Of a stretch of DNA of 64,000 nt, positions 16,017-25,000 are shown piece after piece (the first letter of the stretch is position 1; each line of letters opens with the position of its first letter). The notes beneath the pieces were generated by a model. That model saw nothing but the letters and a program-made list of their open reading frames with translations, was not told the DNA's origin and ran no database searches. Source of the DNA: Anaerotignum propionicum. GTDB lineage: Bacteria; Bacillota; Clostridia; Lachnospirales; Anaerotignaceae. The translations under genes and the position numbers were made by a program. The DNA lies in the NCBI RefSeq assembly GCF_024461735.1, contig NZ_JANGAD010000002.1, forward strand, positions 124,001 to 188,000, given 5' to 3'.

Positions 16017-16070
16017 GAAAAAACTTATGCGATTTCAGAAATTGAATAAAAACATATTTATTTAGGAGAG

Positions 16071-16117
16071 AAAAGCCCCAATTGCACGAATTCATTCCAT
16101 GCAAAAGGGGCTTTTTA
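16071..16117. terminator. Bidirectional terminator between spoIIID and the Crp/Fnr gene
   Basis: AAAAGCCCC (16071-16079) pairs with GGGGCTTTT (16107-16115), with an inner TTGCA/TGCAA helix. T-runs on both strands fit the convergent genes. Confidence 0.88.
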
Positions 16118-16149
16118 ATTTGTAAAAGGAAATCAATATATTTTTTTGG

Positions 16150-16806
16150 TTAGTATTTTGGAGCGTTTAAAAAAATATTTTTATCAATAACTTTTACAGT
16201 GTTATCTTCCTTCATTCTTTTCAGCTCCCGCATCATAGCACTGCGGTCAATGCAAAGATAATTTGCTAATGCTAGAAAAGAAAAGGGCAGTTGGAAAAAA
16301 TTTTTTCCTGTCTTTGCCGTCTGCAACCGAAAATAGCATAAAAGTTTTTCTCGAATGGTGCGATGGCTTAAAATATCTACTTTTTCCGTTAGATTTACAA
16401 TTTTTCTAGACATAAACGTGAGTAGATTTTCAATGACTATGCTGTGGTGGGCACAAGCGTTTGAGCATCGTTTTGTAATATGCGATTTATCTACAAAAAG
16501 AATGGCACAATCTTTTTCACAAATCACAATAAATTCATCATCATGATCGAAAAAAGAAAAAGCAGCACCGAATATTCCGGAATCCTCAATGTATTCTAGC
16601 ATATCTAAAGACCCGTCGGCATTCAGCCGATTAATGGAGACACAACCATGATACAACAATCCAACTTTTTGACAACCCACATCATAAACGTAGGCTGTTT
16701 GTTTTTCATGAAAAAATTTTTTTTCCGCTTCAAAGCAAACAATCATTTTTTCAATATCATCGGCAGTTACACCGGAAAAAATTGGATTTTTACTCAAATT
16801 TTTCAT
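16150..16806 (-). CDS. Crp/Fnr-family transcriptional regulator
   Basis: The 218-residue protein has an N-terminal cyclic-nucleotide-type beta-roll (about residues 15-125) and a C-terminal winged helix, with the recognition region SFLALANYLCIDRSAMMRELKRM in parts (FLALANYLCIDRS, MMRELKRM). It lacks the N-terminal Cys cluster of FNR, although several Cys residues are present (Cys24, CQK, CEKDC, RCSNACAH). It is divergent from the superoxide reductase gene and adjacent to the oxygen-defence genes, so a redox or NO/O2-sensing role is plausible. An AGAAGGTG site precedes the ATG, and a perfect 14-bp palindrome lies 17 bases upstream of the start, a likely auto-operator. Confidence 0.87.
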   Translation of the reverse strand: MKNLSKNPIFSGVTADDIEKMIVCFEAEKKFFHEKQTAYVYDVGCQKVGLLYHGCVSINRLNADGSLDMLEYIEDSGIFGAAFSFFDHDDEFIVICEKDCAILFVDKSHITKRCSNACAHHSIVIENLLTFMSRKIVNLTEKVDILSHRTIREKLLCYFRLQTAKTGKNFFQLPFSFLALANYLCIDRSAMMRELKRMKEDNTVKVIDKNIFLNAPKY

Positions 16807-16822
16807 AAAAACACCTTCTAAT

Positions 16823-16836
16823 GTTGCAATTGCAAC
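16823..16836. promoter_or_regulatory. Perfect 14-bp palindrome, candidate operator of the Crp/Fnr regulator
   Basis: GTTGCAATTGCAAC is a perfect palindrome in the divergent region between the Crp/Fnr gene and the superoxide reductase gene, just before the regulator's ribosome binding site. Crp/Fnr dimers bind such symmetrical sites. The link is inferred from position. Confidence 0.55.
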
Positions 16837-16963
16837 TTTTTTTTTCTCTCTATTTATGCTATCATATTATCATACAAAAGTAAAAATAAATTTGTATAAA
16901 GAAACTTAAGATAATGCATTATAACAAAATATAAACGGTTTAATGATGAAGGAGGAATGCAGC

Positions 16964-17344
16964 ATGACACCAAAATTTTTTAGATGTAATCATTGTAAAA
17001 ATATTATTCACATGGTAGAGGATAGAGGAGGTACTGTAGTCTGTTGTGGTGAGGCTATGCAGGAATTGAAAGCAAATACCTCTGATGGTGCGTCAGAAAA
17101 GCATGTTCCCGTTGTAACTGTAGAGGGAAATAAAGTAAAGGTTGTAGTTGGCAGTGTTGCCCATCCTATGCTGGAAGAGCATCATATTGCTTGGATCTAT
17201 TTGGAAACAACCCAAGGCGGACAGCTGAAATATTTGGATCACACAGGTGCTCCTGAGGCTGAATTTGCTTTGACAGATGATGAGAAAGTAGTAGCAGCGT
17301 ACGAGTACTGTAATTTACATGGACTTTGGAAGTACGAAGCATAA
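16964..17344 (+). CDS. dfx: Desulfoferrodoxin (superoxide reductase, 2Fe type)
   Basis: Superoxide reductase reduces superoxide to hydrogen peroxide without making oxygen, a typical strategy of anaerobes. The 126-residue protein has the N-terminal desulforedoxin-like iron site (C8-x2-C11 and C27-C28) and the C-terminal catalytic centre with EKHVPVV, VAHPMLEEHHIAWI and CNLHGLWK, giving the His4-Cys iron ligands. I chose the ATG at 16964, because AAGGAGG lies at 16949-16955; earlier in-frame ATGs would overlap it. A terminator follows. Electrons could come from rubredoxin or from the flavodiiron-reductase fusion encoded next. Confidence 0.95.
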   Translation: MTPKFFRCNHCKNIIHMVEDRGGTVVCCGEAMQELKANTSDGASEKHVPVVTVEGNKVKVVVGSVAHPMLEEHHIAWIYLETTQGGQLKYLDHTGAPEAEFALTDDEKVVAAYEYCNLHGLWKYEA

Positions 17345-17353
17345 AAACCAACC

Positions 17354-17385
17354 CAAAGACCGGTAAATGCCGGTCTTTGTTTTTT
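17354..17385 (+). terminator. Terminator of dfx
   Basis: CAAAGACCGG (17354-17363) pairs with CCGGTCTTTG (17370-17379), followed by six T residues. Confidence 0.9.
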
Positions 17386-17512
17386 GAATAAAAAAGCTAA
17401 CATAGAAAAAAGAAAATATGTATGAAGCTTAGATTTTAAAGGAATCATACAAAGGTGTACTATTCTAAACATAAATGACGCATACAGTATACATTAAAAA
17501 AGGAGGAGTTTC

Positions 17513-20041
17513 ATGAATACATTGCAACTAAAAAAAGATCTTTATTGGGCAGGTATTTTAGATAAGGATTTAAGAGTTTTTGATATTATTATGAATACGG
17601 AGTTCGGCACAACCTACAACTCTTACATTTTAAAATGCGGGGATAAAACAGTACTGTTTGAAACAGCAAAAGCAAAGTTTTTTGATGAATATGAAAAAGC
17701 GATTGCCGAAAAGCTTGATGTGGAAAATATTGATTATATAGTTGTTGACCATACAGAACCTGATCATGCGGGAAGCTTGCAGAGCATTATTGAAAAATGC
17801 CCACGAGCAAAAATCATTGCAACACCAACGGCCATCGGCTTTTTAAAACAGATTGTAAATCGTGATTTCTATAGTATTCCTGTGAAGGATAAGGATGAAC
17901 TGCGTATTGGTGATAAAACACTGCGTTTTTATTCCCTGCCAAACCTTCACTGGCCTGATAGTATGTATACTTACATTGTTGAGGATAAGGTTCTGGTTAC
18001 TTGCGATTCCTTCGGCTCTCATTACGCCCATGACGGCATTCTAAGAAGCACTGTAACGGATGAGGAAGGCTATATGCGTGCGACAAAATATTACTTTGAT
18101 AATATTTTAGGACCCTTTAAACAGCCCTATATGACGGCAGCCTTGGATGTGGTAAAGTCTTTGGAAATTGATATGATTTGCACAGGCCATGGCCCAGTCT
18201 TGGATAGCCATATAGAAGAATTAATTCAAATTTATGAGGAATGGTGTAAGGTTCCTGTAAACGAGAAGAAAACTGTTGTAATTCCTTATGTAAGTGCTTA
18301 TGGCTATACCGGTGAGCTGGCAGAAAAAATTGCAGATGGTATTCGTGAAAGCGGCGATATTGAAGTAAAAATTTATGATATGGTTACGGCAGACCCAGGG
18401 GTGGTCTTGGGTGAAATCGCCCCAGCGGAAGGGCTCTTGTTTGGTACACCTACTATTTTGGGGGATGCCTTAAAGCCCATTTGGGATTTGGCTACGTCAT
18501 TATATTCTCCTATTCATGGTGGAAAGCTTGCCAGTGCCTTTGGCAGTTACGGTTGGAGCGGCGAGGGCGTACCTCATTTGATAGAACGCTTGAAACAGTT
18601 GAATATGCGTGTAATGGAAGGCTATCGTGTTCAATTTAAGCCTTCGGAGAAAGAGCTCTTAGAAGCCTTTGAGTTTGGCTATCGTTTTGGACAGAAATTG
18701 CAGCAAAAGGAAATGCCAAAAAAATCAGGCGCAAGGTCTACGCTGGTTAAATGCTTGGTTTGCGGTGAAATTTTGGATTCCTCCTTGGATCGTTGCCCTG
18801 TTTGCGGTGTTGGGCCTGAAAACTTTGCACCAATTGAAGTGGAAACCGTTGCTTTCTACAAGGAAAGCTTGGAGAACTTTGTGATTCTTGGTGGCGGTAC
18901 TGCAGCGCTGAATGCGGCAAAAGCCATCAGAGAGCGGAATAAAACGGCAAAAATCACCATGATTTCGGAAGAGAAGGAATTGCCTTATGATAGACCTATG
19001 CTGACAAAGAATATGTTTGGCGCTTTAAGCGGCGATGCCATTGCCAGCGAGGATAGAGCTTGGTATGAAGATAATCAGGTCACCATTAAATTAGGCACCA
19101 AGGTAGAGAAGCTGGATACCCAGAAGAAGGAAGCTCATCTTTCCAACGGTGAAGTATTGCCTTATGATAAGTGTGTGTATGCCTTGGGTGCAAACAGCTT
19201 TGTTCCTCCGATCAAAGGAAAGGATTTGGAAGGCGTAACCGCAATCAGAACCATTTCTGACGTGGAGAAGGTAAGCCACTGGGCATTGAATGCAAAATCC
19301 GCTGTGGTTATTGGTGGTGGTGTATTAGGACTTGAGGCTGCTTGGGAATTGCGCAAAGAAAAGCTTCAGGTAACAGTTTTGGAAGGTGCACCCGTTTTAA
19401 TGGCAGGGAAGATAGACAGCGAGGCAGTAGATATGCTCACCAAGATTGCCAGTGACCAAGGCATTCGCATTGTAACCGGTGCAAAGATTTCCGAGCTTAG
19501 CGGAAATGGCAAGGTTGAAAGTGTTTTATTGGATGGTGGCGAAAGCATTCCAGCGGATATCGTGATTATTTCCACGGGAGTTCGTGCAAGCATCGCTTTG
19601 GCTAACGAGGCAGGCATTACTTGTGACCGTGCTGTTGTTGTGGATGAAGCAATGCGTACCAATTTGCCTGATGTTTATGCTTGTGGTGATTGTGCTCAGT
19701 ATCAGGGTATGAATATTGCAATTTGGCCTGTAGCGTCTGAAATGGGACGTATTGCAGGGGCAAATGCTGCAGGGGATAGCTTAACCTATAGCCAAAAGAC
19801 CTATGGTGTAACTTTGGCAGCATTGGGAACTATGCTCTATGCCATCGGTGATCCAGGCAGTAAAGAGGGCTTAACTTATAAGACCATGCAGGTGAAGGAT
19901 GAAAGAAAGGGTATTTTGGAGAAATATTATTTCTTAAACAATACCATTTGTGGTGCAATCCTATTGGGAGATACTTCAAATCTTGCTAAGGTTACCGAAG
20001 CAGTTGAGGAAATGAAAAGCTTTTCAGAATTTTTTAAGTAA
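17513..20041 (+). CDS. Flavodiiron protein-rubredoxin-NAD(P)H oxidoreductase triple fusion
   Basis: This 842-residue protein joins a whole electron chain in one polypeptide. Residues 1-250 form a metallo-beta-lactamase-like diiron domain with the ligand motif HTEPDHAG (His80, Glu82, Asp84, His85) and CDSFGSHYA. Residues 252-395 are a flavodoxin domain (YVSAYGYTGELA). Residues 412-455 are a rubredoxin (CLVC at 414-417 and CPVC at 428-431). Residues 455-842 are an FAD/NAD-binding rubredoxin oxidoreductase, with VILGGGTAALNAA, VIGGGVLGLEAAWELR and DVYACGDCAQ. It should reduce O2 to water (or NO to N2O) with NAD(P)H directly. An AGGAGG site precedes the ATG. The gene stands beside dfx and rubrerythrin, forming an oxygen-defence island. 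Confidence 0.93.
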   Translation: MNTLQLKKDLYWAGILDKDLRVFDIIMNTEFGTTYNSYILKCGDKTVLFETAKAKFFDEYEKAIAEKLDVENIDYIVVDHTEPDHAGSLQSIIEKCPRAKIIATPTAIGFLKQIVNRDFYSIPVKDKDELRIGDKTLRFYSLPNLHWPDSMYTYIVEDKVLVTCDSFGSHYAHDGILRSTVTDEEGYMRATKYYFDNILGPFKQPYMTAALDVVKSLEIDMICTGHGPVLDSHIEELIQIYEEWCKVPVNEKKTVVIPYVSAYGYTGELAEKIADGIRESGDIEVKIYDMVTADPGVVLGEIAPAEGLLFGTPTILGDALKPIWDLATSLYSPIHGGKLASAFGSYGWSGEGVPHLIERLKQLNMRVMEGYRVQFKPSEKELLEAFEFGYRFGQKLQQKEMPKKSGARSTLVKCLVCGEILDSSLDRCPVCGVGPENFAPIEVETVAFYKESLENFVILGGGTAALNAAKAIRERNKTAKITMISEEKELPYDRPMLTKNMFGALSGDAIASEDRAWYEDNQVTIKLGTKVEKLDTQKKEAHLSNGEVLPYDKCVYALGANSFVPPIKGKDLEGVTAIRTISDVEKVSHWALNAKSAVVIGGGVLGLEAAWELRKEKLQVTVLEGAPVLMAGKIDSEAVDMLTKIASDQGIRIVTGAKISELSGNGKVESVLLDGGESIPADIVIISTGVRASIALANEAGITCDRAVVVDEAMRTNLPDVYACGDCAQYQGMNIAIWPVASEMGRIAGANAAGDSLTYSQKTYGVTLAALGTMLYAIGDPGSKEGLTYKTMQVKDERKGILEKYYFLNNTICGAILLGDTSNLAKVTEAVEEMKSFSEFFK

Positions 20042-20050
20042 ATAAAAAGA

Positions 20051-20083
20051 GGATGCCGGCTTTGCCGGCACCCTTAATTTTTT
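20051..20083 (+). terminator. Terminator of the flavodiiron fusion gene
   Basis: TGCCGGC (20054-20060) pairs with GCCGGCA (20064-20070), extended by GG/CC, followed by a six-T run after a short gap. Confidence 0.8.
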
Positions 20084-20098
20084 ATATTATTATAAAGC

Positions 20099-20135
20099 AA
20101 AGAGAATTGACAGGGGGCATCAATTCTCTTTTTGT
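20099..20135. terminator. Second terminator hairpin, shared with rubrerythrin
   Basis: AAAGAGAATTGA (20099-20110) pairs with TCAATTCTCTTT (20120-20131) around a 9-base loop. It can serve both convergent genes; the T-run is better on the plus strand. Confidence 0.75.
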
Positions 20136-20173
20136 TTCTGTGTATCTTTTAAAATTACTGAGGAAAATACGCC

Positions 20174-20713
20174 TTAGTAATTTTGGGAAGCCAAACGGAA
20201 ATAGGACTGAGGGTGATTGCAAACTGGACAGAGCCCAGGAGCATCCTTACCAACATGTCTGTGACCACAGTTTTCACACTGCCATACGCTTTCTTCCTCT
20301 TTTGAAAATACTGCACCAGTCTTTACATTTTCTAAAAGCTGGCGATATCTTTCTTCATGTTCCTTTTCAATCTTTGCTACTGCTTCAAAAAGATAAGCGA
20401 TACGGTCAAAGCCTTCTTCTTTTGCTTCTTTTGCAAAGTTTGCATACATATCTGTCCATTCATAGTTTTCGCCCATTGCTGCATCCAAAAGGTTTTCAGC
20501 TGTGGTAGGCACTGTGCCACCGTGTAACAGTTTAAACCAGATTTTTGCATGTTCCTTTTCATTGCCGGCAGTTTCTAAGAAAAGAGCAGCAATTTGCTCG
20601 TAACCTTCTTTTTTTGCCACACTTGCATAGTATGTATATTTATTTCTTGCCTCAGATTCACCTGCAAATGCGGTTTTTAAATTCGCTTCTGTTTTAGAGC
20701 CTTTCAGTTCCAT
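20174..20713 (-). CDS. rbr: Rubrerythrin (peroxide reductase)
   Basis: Rubrerythrin reduces hydrogen peroxide in anaerobes. The 179-residue protein has a four-helix ferritin-like diiron domain (residues 1-140), with the helices [27 protein letters not shown] and [14 protein letters not shown] carrying the Glu and His iron ligands. A C-terminal rubredoxin-like domain follows, with CENCGHRH and [19 protein letters not shown] site precedes the ATG. It has its own near-consensus promoter on the minus strand. Together with dfx it completes a superoxide to peroxide to water route. Confidence 0.96.
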   Translation of the reverse strand: MELKGSKTEANLKTAFAGESEARNKYTYYASVAKKEGYEQIAALFLETAGNEKEHAKIWFKLLHGGTVPTTAENLLDAAMGENYEWTDMYANFAKEAKEEGFDRIAYLFEAVAKIEKEHEERYRQLLENVKTGAVFSKEEESVWQCENCGHRHVGKDAPGLCPVCNHPQSYFRLASQNY

Positions 20714-20771
20714 AAAAACACCTCCGAGATCATTGAATTTTAATATTTATATATGTCTTCTCTTTATGTGT

Positions 20772-20800
20772 ATTATATATTAAATAATAATAATTGTCAA
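20772..20800 (-). promoter_or_regulatory. Promoter of rubrerythrin
   Basis: On the minus strand TTGACA (20800-20795) and TATAAT (20777-20772), both exact consensus, are 17 bases apart. Confidence 0.85.
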
Positions 20801-20920
20801 CAAATAAAACGATTTTTGGCGATTAATTTTACTATATTAGGAAATGTATTGAAGTTTGGTTAAGGTCATATTTTTTTTAAGCTAAAGTGTTTCGATAGCC
20901 AAAAAAACTGTAGCTTTTTC

Positions 20921-20945
20921 AAAAGGAGCCGACATTATCGGCTCC
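20921..20945 (-). terminator. Terminator of the carAB-dapF transcript
   Basis: On the minus strand GGAGCCGA (20945-20938) pairs with TCGGCTCC (20932-20925), followed by TTTT, 17 bases after the stop codon. Confidence 0.85.
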
Positions 20946-20962
20946 CATGAAGTATAACTTGA

Positions 20963-23900
20963 TTAAATTTCGATAATGCCTTCAAAGTCCTTACGGGCAT
21001 CACCGGTCATGGTAATATTGTTTTCGTCACAGTGAATAATTAAATCTCCACCACGAAGCTTCACAGTAATATCCTGCTTATCGGGGCAATGTCCCAAAGC
21101 AACTGCCGCCGCCGCTACAGCACAAGCACCTGTACCACAGGCCATGGTTTCCCCAATGCCTCTTTCCCATACCCGCATACGCAAGGTTGTACGGTCTTCC
21201 ACGGAGGCAAAGGAAATATTCGCCCGTTCGGGGAAGAAAGGCGCATGCTCCAGCATAGGGCCCACTTCATCCAAAGGTATATATTCTACATCCTCTGTGA
21301 AAATCACACAGTGTGGATTGCCCATGGAAAGGCAGGTAATAAAGTATTCCTTATTGCCAACAGTAACTGCTTTGTGAATCACAGGCTCATCACCCAGTGT
21401 AACGGGAACAGCCTTGGGATTAAAGTCTGCCTGTCCCATATGCACCAAAACGGAGTAAACTTCATTTTCACGAACAAAAAGCTCCAACTGCTTCACGCCG
21501 TTTCCTGTTTCGATGCTCACGTTTTCTGATTGTATCATATGGTTATCATACAGATATTTTGCAACACAGCGGATAGGATTTCCTGCAACTGCAGACTCTG
21601 TACCGTCAGCGTTAAACATACGCATTTTTGCGTCAGCTATGGTTGAAGGCTCAATAAGCACAATGCCATCACCACCGATGCTGTTACGACGGCTGGAAAG
21701 CCATACACTTAAAAATTCAGGATTTTTAATTTCCTGTTCAAAACAGTTAAAGTAGATATAATCGTTGCCACTGCCACGCATTTTTGTGAAATGCAGCTTT
21801 TCCTTTTCTCTGGGCAAATGGGCAATATCAATGAGTTCCATATTATTTAGGTGGAATCCGCTGAATAAAGCGTTTACCAAGGCATTTGTGGTATCAATGC
21901 TGGTAAGGCAGAAAATACCACGTTCCGTTGCTTTTCTACGCAGTTTTACGCTGGCAAGCTGGGGCAAGGTGCTTTTATTGGAAGTGGAAACCATATACTG
22001 AATTTTTCCGCTTTCCAAAAGCTCCATAATTTCATCAATGCCCTCTACCATAGTAGGCAGCTCCGTTACTGGGATATCATATTTTTTCAGCTCATAAGCT
22101 GTACCTTCTGTTGCATAGAGCTGAAAGCCTAATTCATGCAATTTTCTTGCAGGATGAACCACCTCAACTTTATCCCGCTTTTTCACTGTCAGCAGTACGC
22201 CGCCACGCTGTTCCATGTGGTAGCCTGCCCCTGCTAAGCCTTTATAGATAGCTTCTTCCAAAGTACGCCCAATACCCAAGACCTCCCCTGTGGACTTCAT
22301 TTCAGGCCCAAGGTGGGTATCCACATCTGTCAGCTTCTCGAAGGAGAATACAGGCACTTTTACTGCAGAAAATAGGGATTGACGGTATAAGCCTGTGCCG
22401 TAAGGCAAGTCTGCAAGTTTTTTACCCAGCATCACCTGTGTAGCAATATCAACCACAGGCAAGCCTGTTACTTTGCTGATATAAGGAATGGTTCTGGAAG
22501 CACGAGGGTTGGCTTCGATAATATAGATTTCATTCTCAAAAATAACATACTGTATATTAATCAAGCCTCTGGTTTCCAATGCCAATGCCAATTTTTCCGT
22601 TGCTTCGATTAAGCGACGAGTAAGGGGGCCGCTCAGGTTCCATGCAGGGTAGACAGCAATAGAGTCACCGCTGTGAACGCCGGCACGCTCCACATGCTCC
22701 ATAATCCCCGGAATGAGCACAGCTTCACCATCGCAGATTGCGTCAACTTCAACCTCAGTACCCATGAGATATTTGTCTACCAAAATAGGATTTTCAATGC
22801 CCCCTGCCAGAATAATATCCATATAACGAGCGACTTCCTCATCAGAAAAGGCGATAATCATATTTTGACCACCCAAAACGTAGGAGGGGCGTACCAGAAC
22901 AGGGTAGCCAAGCTGGTTTGCCGCATGTAATGCATCTTCTTTTGTCATAACGCCAAAGCCCTTTGGTCTGGACATCTGCAATTCCTCAAGAATGGCATCA
23001 AATTTCTCTCTGTCCTCCGCGGCATCAATGCTTTGAGCAGAGGTGCCTAAAATACGCACACCTGCTTCGGATAGAGCCTTTGTCAGCTTAATTGCCGTTT
23101 GTCCGCCAAAGGCAACAACAACGCCATAGGGCTGTTCTGTGGCGATAATATCCATTACATCCTCAGGGGTAAGGGGTTCAAAATAAAGACGGTCGGCAGT
23201 GTCAAAGTCAGTGGATACGGTTTCAGGGTTATTGTTCACCATAACCACGTCATAGCCTTCCTCTTTTAATGTCCAAACGCAGTGAACGGAAGCATAGTCA
23301 AACTCAATACCCTGACCAATACGGATGGGGCCGGAACCAAATACGATAACAGTTTTCTTGCCGCTGTTATGGGATTCGATGAATTCTGCAGCTTCGTTTT
23401 CTGTGTCATAGGTTGCGTAGAAATAAGGGGTTTGAGCCGCAAATTCCGCCGCACAGGTATCAACCATTTTATAAACAGAGTTTCTGTGGGGATGGGTTTG
23501 TCCCGATAGGCTGAAAATGGTCTTATCCAAAAAGCCCGTATTTTTTGCCAACACATATAATTCTTCGTTGAGGGTCTCTTTTGCTAAGCGTTGTTCCACC
23601 TCTAAAATATTCATGAGCTTGCCTAAGAACCACTCATCAATGAGGGTAATTTTATGAACCTCCTCGATAGAAAGGCCACGTTTCAACGCCTCGTATACCA
23701 CAAAAAGTCTGCGGTCTGTGGCTTCGTCTAGCATTTCTCTGATTTCCTCGGTGTTGTTTTCCTCGAGAATTCCTAAATTTAGGGTATTCATGGAGATTTC
23801 TGCACCACGAACTGCCTTTAAAAGTGCCTGCTCAAAGGAAGGTGCGATGGACATAACTTCCCCTGTAGCCTTCATCTGGGTGCCAAGCTTTCTTTTTGCG

Positions 23901-25000
23901 TAAACAAATTTGTCAAAAGGCCATTTTGGCAGTTTTACAACAACGTAGTCCAAGGTTGGCTCAAAGAATGCGCTGGTTTTGCCGGTTACAGCGTTTTCGA
24001 TTTCCCCAAGGGTCAGTCCAACGGCAATCAGAGCCGCAACCTTGGCAATGGGGTAACCTGTGGCTTTGGATGCCAAAGCAGAGGAGCGGGAAACACGGGG
24101 GTTTACCTCAATAACCGCATAACGGAAGCTCTCGGGGTCTAAAGCAAACTGAACATTACAACCGCCTTCTACCTGCAATTCGGTAATGATATCCAAAGCG
24201 GCAGTACGCAGCATTTGATATTCCTTATCCGCTAAAGTAACAGCAGGGGCGATAACGATGGAATCCCCTGTATGAACGCCAACAGGGTCAAAGTTTTCCA
24301 TGGAACATACAGCAATTACGTTTCCGTCACCGTCGCGCATAACTTCAAATTCAATTTCTTTCCAACCGGAGATACATTGCTCAACTAAGATTTGATGAAT
24401 AGGAGAAGCCTCCAAACCACTGCGGGCAATTTCCGATAATTCGGCCTTGTTTTTGGCGATACCGCCGCCGCTTCCCCCCAATGTAAAGGCGGGACGCACA
24501 ATAACGGGATAGCCAATGTAATCCGCAAAGGTTAAAGCACTTTCAATATCTGTAACTACTTCAGAGGGGATGCAGGGCTGATTCAGCTTTTCCATGGTTT
24601 CCTTAAACAGCAAACGATCTTCAGCTTTATCAATGGTTTCCAAACGAGAGCCTAACAGAAGGACACCTTCCTGCTCCAAGAAACCTTCTTTTGCCAATTG
24701 CATTGACAAGGTTAAACCATTTTGCCCACCCAATGTGGATAGAAGGCCGTCAGGCTTTTCCTTTTTAATAATTCGTTTGATGACGTCAATTTTTAACGGT
24801 TCAATATATATCTTATCTGCAATGGCATTATCCGTCATAATGGTAGCGGGATTGGGGTTAATTAAAATAACCTCAAGACCTAAGGACTTCAACGCACGGC
24901 ATGCTTGGGTGCCGGCATAGTCAAATTCTGCCGCTTGTCCGATAACAATAGGGCCAGAGCCAATAATCATAACACGTTTCAATTTTTTATTCAGCGGCAT
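20963..25000 (-). CDS. carB: Carbamoyl-phosphate synthase large subunit fused to a diaminopimelate epimerase-like domain
   Basis: This 1345-residue frame has no stop between two unrelated enzymes. Residues 1-1065 are CarB, which makes carbamoyl phosphate for arginine and pyrimidines: two homologous ATP-grasp halves (GSGPIVIGQAAEFDYAGTQA and GSGPIRIGQGIEFDYASVH, in parts) and a C-terminal MGS-like regulatory domain. Residues 1069-1345 are a full-length DapF-like domain (LL-to-meso diaminopimelate epimerase): FTKMRGSGNDYIYF, NSIGGDG, MFNADGTE, SMGNPHCV, MACGTGACAVA. The second catalytic Cys is kept (Cys1288), but the first, normally in CGNG, is Ala1139 (reads AGNPIRC). The frame overlaps carA by 14 bases. 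Confidence is high for the fusion; epimerase activity is doubtful. Confidence 0.93.
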   Translation of the reverse strand: MPLNKKLKRVMIIGSGPIVIGQAAEFDYAGTQACRALKSLGLEVILINPNPATIMTDNAIADKIYIEPLKIDVIKRIIKKEKPDGLLSTLGGQNGLTLSMQLAKEGFLEQEGVLLLGSRLETIDKAEDRLLFKETMEKLNQPCIPSEVVTDIESALTFADYIGYPVIVRPAFTLGGSGGGIAKNKAELSEIARSGLEASPIHQILVEQCISGWKEIEFEVMRDGDGNVIAVCSMENFDPVGVHTGDSIVIAPAVTLADKEYQMLRTAALDIITELQVEGGCNVQFALDPESFRYAVIEVNPRVSRSSALASKATGYPIAKVAALIAVGLTLGEIENAVTGKTSAFFEPTLDYVVVKLPKWPFDKFVYAKRKLGTQMKATGEVMSIAPSFEQALLKAVRGAEISMNTLNLGILEENNTEEIREMLDEATDRRLFVVYEALKRGLSIEEVHKITLIDEWFLGKLMNILEVEQRLAKETLNEELYVLAKNTGFLDKTIFSLSGQTHPHRNSVYKMVDTCAAEFAAQTPYFYATYDTENEAAEFIESHNSGKKTVIVFGSGPIRIGQGIEFDYASVHCVWTLKEEGYDVVMVNNNPETVSTDFDTADRLYFEPLTPEDVMDIIATEQPYGVVVAFGGQTAIKLTKALSEAGVRILGTSAQSIDAAEDREKFDAILEELQMSRPKGFGVMTKEDALHAANQLGYPVLVRPSYVLGGQNMIIAFSDEEVARYMDIILAGGIENPILVDKYLMGTEVEVDAICDGEAVLIPGIMEHVERAGVHSGDSIAVYPAWNLSGPLTRRLIEATEKLALALETRGLINIQYVIFENEIYIIEANPRASRTIPYISKVTGLPVVDIATQVMLGKKLADLPYGTGLYRQSLFSAVKVPVFSFEKLTDVDTHLGPEMKSTGEVLGIGRTLEEAIYKGLAGAGYHMEQRGGVLLTVKKRDKVEVVHPARKLHELGFQLYATEGTAYELKKYDIPVTELPTMVEGIDEIMELLESGKIQYMVSTSNKSTLPQLASVKLRRKATERGIFCLTSIDTTNALVNALFSGFHLNNMELIDIAHLPREKEKLHFTKMRGSGNDYIYFNCFEQEIKNPEFLSVWLSSRRNSIGGDGIVLIEPSTIADAKMRMFNADGTESAVAGNPIRCVAKYLYDNHMIQSENVSIETGNGVKQLELFVRENEVYSVLVHMGQADFNPKAVPVTLGDEPVIHKAVTVGNKEYFITCLSMGNPHCVIFTEDVEYIPLDEVGPMLEHAPFFPERANISFASVEDRTTLRMRVWERGIGETMACGTGACAVAAAAVALGHCPDKQDITVKLRGGDLIIHCDENNITMTGDARKDFEGIIEI

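Noticed and set aside
20963..21796. Separate dapF gene starting inside carB
   Set aside because: The frame is continuous with carB and no ATG with a good binding site begins the DapF domain; only a weak CTG after AAAGGA or a later ATG is possible, so fusion is the simpler reading.
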